Below, piece by piece: positions 7,238-7,688 of a stretch of DNA of 7,688 nt. The stretch covers positions 1 through 7,688 of the forward strand of contig CANNNB010000110.1 of assembly GCA_947505995.1 (NCBI GenBank). The letters are read 5' to 3'. The notes under the pieces are model-generated. The model saw only the letters and a list, made by a program, of their open reading frames with translations, made no database searches and had not been told where the DNA came from. The stretch's first letter is position 1; every line of letters begins with the position of its first letter. Source of the stretch: Comamonadaceae bacterium. GTDB lineage: Bacteria; Pseudomonadota; Gammaproteobacteria; Burkholderiales; Burkholderiaceae. A program made the position numbers and the translations under genes.

Positions 7238-7332
7238 GTACTGGAAGAGGCGGCGCTGGTATTCGGACTTGCTCATCTTCGCTTTACTCAGAACTTCGCG
7301 CGTCCGAACACCAGCACCACCTCTTCCAGTAC
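7238..7332 (-). repeat. Long hairpin element A (31-bp stem, conserved 29-nt loop core)
   Basis: Arms 7238-7268 and 7302-7332 are complementary without gaps over 31 positions. The three exceptions (7251/7319, 7254/7316, 7261/7309) are C-A or A-C on the plus strand but all become G-U wobbles in minus-strand RNA, so the minus transcript forms an unbroken stem. The 33-nt apical loop is the 29-nt core plus two bases on each side. On the minus strand the 5' arm is rich in G and T. The base of the element is 94 bp upstream of the erpA ATG, in the same sense, so it could lie in an erpA leader if transcription starts upstream of it. No U-tract follows the stem. Not recognised as a named repeat family. 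Confidence 0.85.
7271..7299 (-). repeat. 29-nt conserved loop core, copy 1
   Basis: Read on the minus strand it begins GCGAAGTTCTGA and ends GAAGATGAGC. It is identical over all 29 bases to the core at 7423-7451 on the plus strand, and the identity stops exactly at both ends. It contains GCGAAG twice, 17 nt apart. It fills the loop of hairpin A. Confidence 0.9.
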
Positions 7333-7370
7333 TGCAATTTTGGTGTTAACTCCCCCGCTTACGACCACCC

Positions 7371-7502
7371 TTTTTTCTGGATAGACGCGCTTTGGAGGGC
7401 GGTGGTGGGGTATGGGTTTTAAGCGAAGTTCTGAGTAAAGCGAAGATGAGCGTAAACCCATAGCCCACCGCTGCCCGCCAAAGCGCGTCTATCCAGAAAA
7501 AA
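7371..7502 (+). repeat. Long hairpin element B (49-bp stem, conserved 29-nt loop core)
   Basis: Arms 7371-7419 and 7454-7502 align without gaps over 49 positions. The outer 25 bp pair perfectly (TTTTTTCTGGATAGACGCGC and onward). Inside are four exceptions: A7396/G7477 and G7410/G7463 are true mismatches, while G7401/T7472 and T7403/G7470 are G-U wobbles on the plus strand. The 34-nt loop is TAA, the 29-nt core, then GT. The T-run is at the 5' foot and pairs with the A-run at the 3' foot, so neither strand has the stem-then-U-tract order of an intrinsic terminator. Its orientation, judged by the core, is opposite to element A. Confidence 0.85.
7423..7451 (+). repeat. 29-nt conserved loop core, copy 2
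   Basis: Exact inverted copy of 7271-7299, located in the loop of hairpin B. The GCGAAG pairs of the internal direct repeat are at 7423-7428 and 7440-7445. A transcript through the whole spacer would contain the core and its full complement in two separate hairpin loops. Confidence 0.9.
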
Positions 7503-7511
7503 AAGCGAACG

Positions 7512-7543
7512 AAAAAAAACCGCTCTGAACAAACAGAACGGTT
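7512..7543 (-). terminator. Intrinsic terminator of rpsI
   Basis: On the minus strand AACCGTTCTG (7543-7534) pairs with CAGAGCGGTT (7527-7518) around a 6-nt loop TTTGTT, with one G-U pair in a 10-bp stem. Six further T residues follow (7517-7512). It starts 24 nt after the rpsI stop codon. Classical rho-independent terminator for the rplM-rpsI type operon. Confidence 0.9.
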
Positions 7544-7567
7544 TTCTTAAACCAGAACAGTAAACGA

Positions 7568-7688
7568 TTAACGCTTAGAGAACTGCTTACGGCGACGAGC
7601 AGAGTGCAAGCCGACCTTTTTACGTTCAACTTCGCGGGCGTCACGTGTGACAAAACCAGCTTGGCTTAACGCAGGCTTCAAAGAAGCA
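7568..7688 (-). CDS. rpsI: 30S ribosomal protein uS9 (C-terminal part, 5' end outside window)
   Basis: Structural protein of the 30S subunit whose C-terminal tail reaches into the P site and contacts tRNA. The visible 39 residues ([20 protein letters not shown] then [19 protein letters not shown]) end in the invariant basic tail with terminal Lys-Arg. The family is about 130 aa, so roughly 90 N-terminal residues lie to the right of the window. It is followed by an intrinsic terminator, fitting its usual place as the last gene of the rplM-rpsI operon. No truncation or oddity is visible in the part present. Confidence 0.95.
   Translation of the reverse strand, partial: ASLKPALSQAGFVTRDAREVERKKVGLHSARRRKQFSKR

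Larger units (their letters stand above)
7145..7567. other. 423-bp non-coding erpA-rpsI spacer
   Basis: No credible gene is present in either strand. From left to right it holds the erpA ribosome site and possible promoter (to about 7190), an unremarkable stretch 7193-7237, hairpin element A (7238-7332), a 38-bp linker, hairpin element B (7371-7502), and the rpsI terminator (7512-7543). Confidence 0.8.

Noticed and set aside
7239..7331. Open reading frame through hairpin A
   Set aside because: The frame is a by-product of the palindrome, with no start or ribosome site and low-complexity Arg/Pro content.
7271..7451. CRISPR array from the 29-nt repeat
   Set aside because: Only two copies, in inverted orientation, each inside a long stem, and no cas genes are nearby.
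7238..7502. Integron attC sites
   Set aside because: No paired RYYYAAC/GTTRRRY ends at the feet of the hairpins, and the loop is conserved where attC loops vary.
7371..7504. Hairpin B as a bidirectional intrinsic terminator
   Set aside because: The T-run precedes the stem and pairs with the A-run, so neither transcript has a U-tract after the hairpin; the separate structure at 7512-7543 is the proper rpsI terminator.

Overview
The window looks like the chromosome of a betaproteobacterium of the order Burkholderiales, probably close to Comamonadaceae. This is inferred from the protein sequences (KMSKS-type TyrRS, ErpA, DbpA) and from a gene order rpsI - erpA - anmK - M23 peptidase - tyrS that I recall as common in that group. 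I cannot name a genus. All coding genes are housekeeping genes; the unusual part is the spacer between erpA and rpsI.

Left block (1-3881, minus strand). A compact, probably co-transcribed cluster runs tyrS -> CDF-family metal transporter -> dtd -> dbpA. The spacings are 17 bp, a 4-bp GTGA overlap, and 29 bp. A good sigma70-like promoter (TTAACA, 17 bp, TAAAAT) lies in front of tyrS and fixes its start at 3881. The cluster pairs an aminoacyl-tRNA synthetase with the D-aminoacyl-tRNA deacylase that clears its D-Tyr errors, and ends with a ribosome-assembly RNA helicase cut by the window edge.

Middle block (4037-6757, plus strand). A membrane-anchored M23 metallopeptidase is followed closely by anmK. 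Together they cover cell-wall opening and recycling of the anhydro-MurNAc released by turnover. The tyrS/M23 divergent spacer carries a perfect 17-bp dyad. Two perfect hairpins occupy the last codons of anmK and the start of the short gap to convergent erpA.

Right block (6779-7688, minus strand). erpA (A-type Fe-S carrier) and the 3' end of rpsI (ribosomal protein uS9), which has a classical intrinsic terminator, are separated by a 423-bp non-coding spacer. This spacer holds two long hairpins, with stems of 31 and 49 bp, in opposite orientation. Both carry exactly the same 29-nt sequence in the apical loop although their stems differ. In both hairpins the transition differences between arms become G-U wobbles only on the strand that reads the shared loop in the same sense. 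This points to a structured RNA or single-stranded DNA element with a defined polarity. I do not recognise it as a named family, and it is the main candidate here for something undescribed.
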